From: Shinella sp.
Lineage (GTDB): Bacteria; Pseudomonadota; Alphaproteobacteria; Rhizobiales; Rhizobiaceae
DNA: 22,571 bases
Assembly: GCA_003248775.1 (NCBI GenBank)
Contig: QFQX01000062.1
Coordinates: forward strand, 1 to 22,571
Direction of reading: 5' to 3'
Shown here: in pieces, positions 22,501 through 22,571 of the stretch
Numbering within the stretch: position 1 is the stretch's first letter
Layout of the letters: each line of letters begins with the position of its first letter
The notes under the pieces: generated by a model
The model's input: the letters and a program-made list of their open reading frames with translations, nothing else
The model's database searches: none
Told to the model about the DNA's origin: nothing
Position numbers and translations under genes: made by a program

Positions 22501-22571
22501 GGGCGCTCGAAAACGGGCTTCAGCGTCGCGAGCTTCTCTGTGCTGCTGTCGGGCCGCACGCCATCATCCTG
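22494..22571 (-). pseudogene. Fragment of a FadI-type acetyl-CoA acyltransferase (thiolase)
   Basis: The minus-strand frame from the window edge reads QDDGVRPDSSTEKLATLKPV then FERPYG. This matches the central part of FadI-like thiolases, where (D)DG-x-R-x-x-(S/T)-x-EKLA-x-L-(K/R)-P-x-F-x-R-x-(H/Y)-G is followed by TVTAANSS...TDGA. Here the match breaks after PYG and continues as MLRTRRICLSTA, which is the antisense of cas2, to a stop at 22431. The rest of the N-terminal part would lie right of the window; the C-terminal 40% or so is lost. Thiolases act in fatty-acid oxidation and have no known link to CRISPR, so this marks a breakpoint. The call rests on 26 residues. Confidence 0.6.

Noticed and set aside
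1..22571. tRNA or rRNA gene as an integration site
   Set aside because: I saw no cloverleaf-like sequence with a GGTTCRANTCC-type T-arm, and no rRNA sequence on either strand by reading.
22431..22571. Continuous minus-strand frame across the cas2/thiolase junction as a real gene
   Set aside because: Only the part from 22494 rightwards resembles thiolase; the rest is antisense cas2 and runs to a chance stop.

Overview
The window is GC-rich DNA that reads like an alphaproteobacterium of the order Sphingomonadales. The small proteins of the S24 repressor/nuclease/DUF5818/DUF6961 cassette and the TrwC/TraD pair have the sequence style of that order. This placement comes from protein resemblance, not from a marker gene. 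The whole window looks like an accessory or defence island: two mobile-DNA modules, three defence modules and two visible breakpoints.

Left part (1-4400, minus strand): a CapW/BrxR-like WYL repressor, a 1089-residue SNF2-type helicase with a PLD-like N-terminal region, and the start of a DUF4391 gene form one tightly overlapping operon. DUF4391 is cut after about 56 codons by the end of an IS21-like element that runs off the left edge. A perfect 9-bp inverted repeat lies directly upstream of the repressor gene and is its probable operator. Next (4467-6340) come a 64-residue HTH-like protein and, divergent from it, an S24 (CI/LexA-like) repressor with two tandem palindromes in the shared promoter region. 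These are followed by a secreted SNase-like protein, a DUF5818 protein and a DUF6961 protein, whose ends overlap.

Middle (6365-12900): a minus-strand mobilisation module of an RHH accessory protein, a TraD/TrwB-like coupling protein, a MobF (TrwC-like) relaxase and a small downstream protein. The 565-bp gene-free stretch before the RHH gene is rich in hairpins and is the best candidate for oriT. No mating-pair-formation genes are visible, so the element looks mobilisable rather than self-transmissible on this evidence.

Right part (12924-22571, plus strand): a complete type I restriction-modification system (hsdR-hsdM-hsdS) is followed by a type II-C CRISPR-Cas locus: a probable tracrRNA, a 1060-residue Cas9, Cas1 and a Cas2 shortened to 69 residues. 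Cas2 homology stops abruptly near 22485. From about 22494 the minus strand encodes a fragment of a FadI-type thiolase, so this is a rearrangement junction or an assembly chimera. No CRISPR array is present in the window, so the source of guides is missing or elsewhere. The most interesting points are the tracrRNA/Cas9 locus with its broken adaptation end, the CapW-helicase-DUF4391 operon with its operator, and the structured relaxase upstream region.
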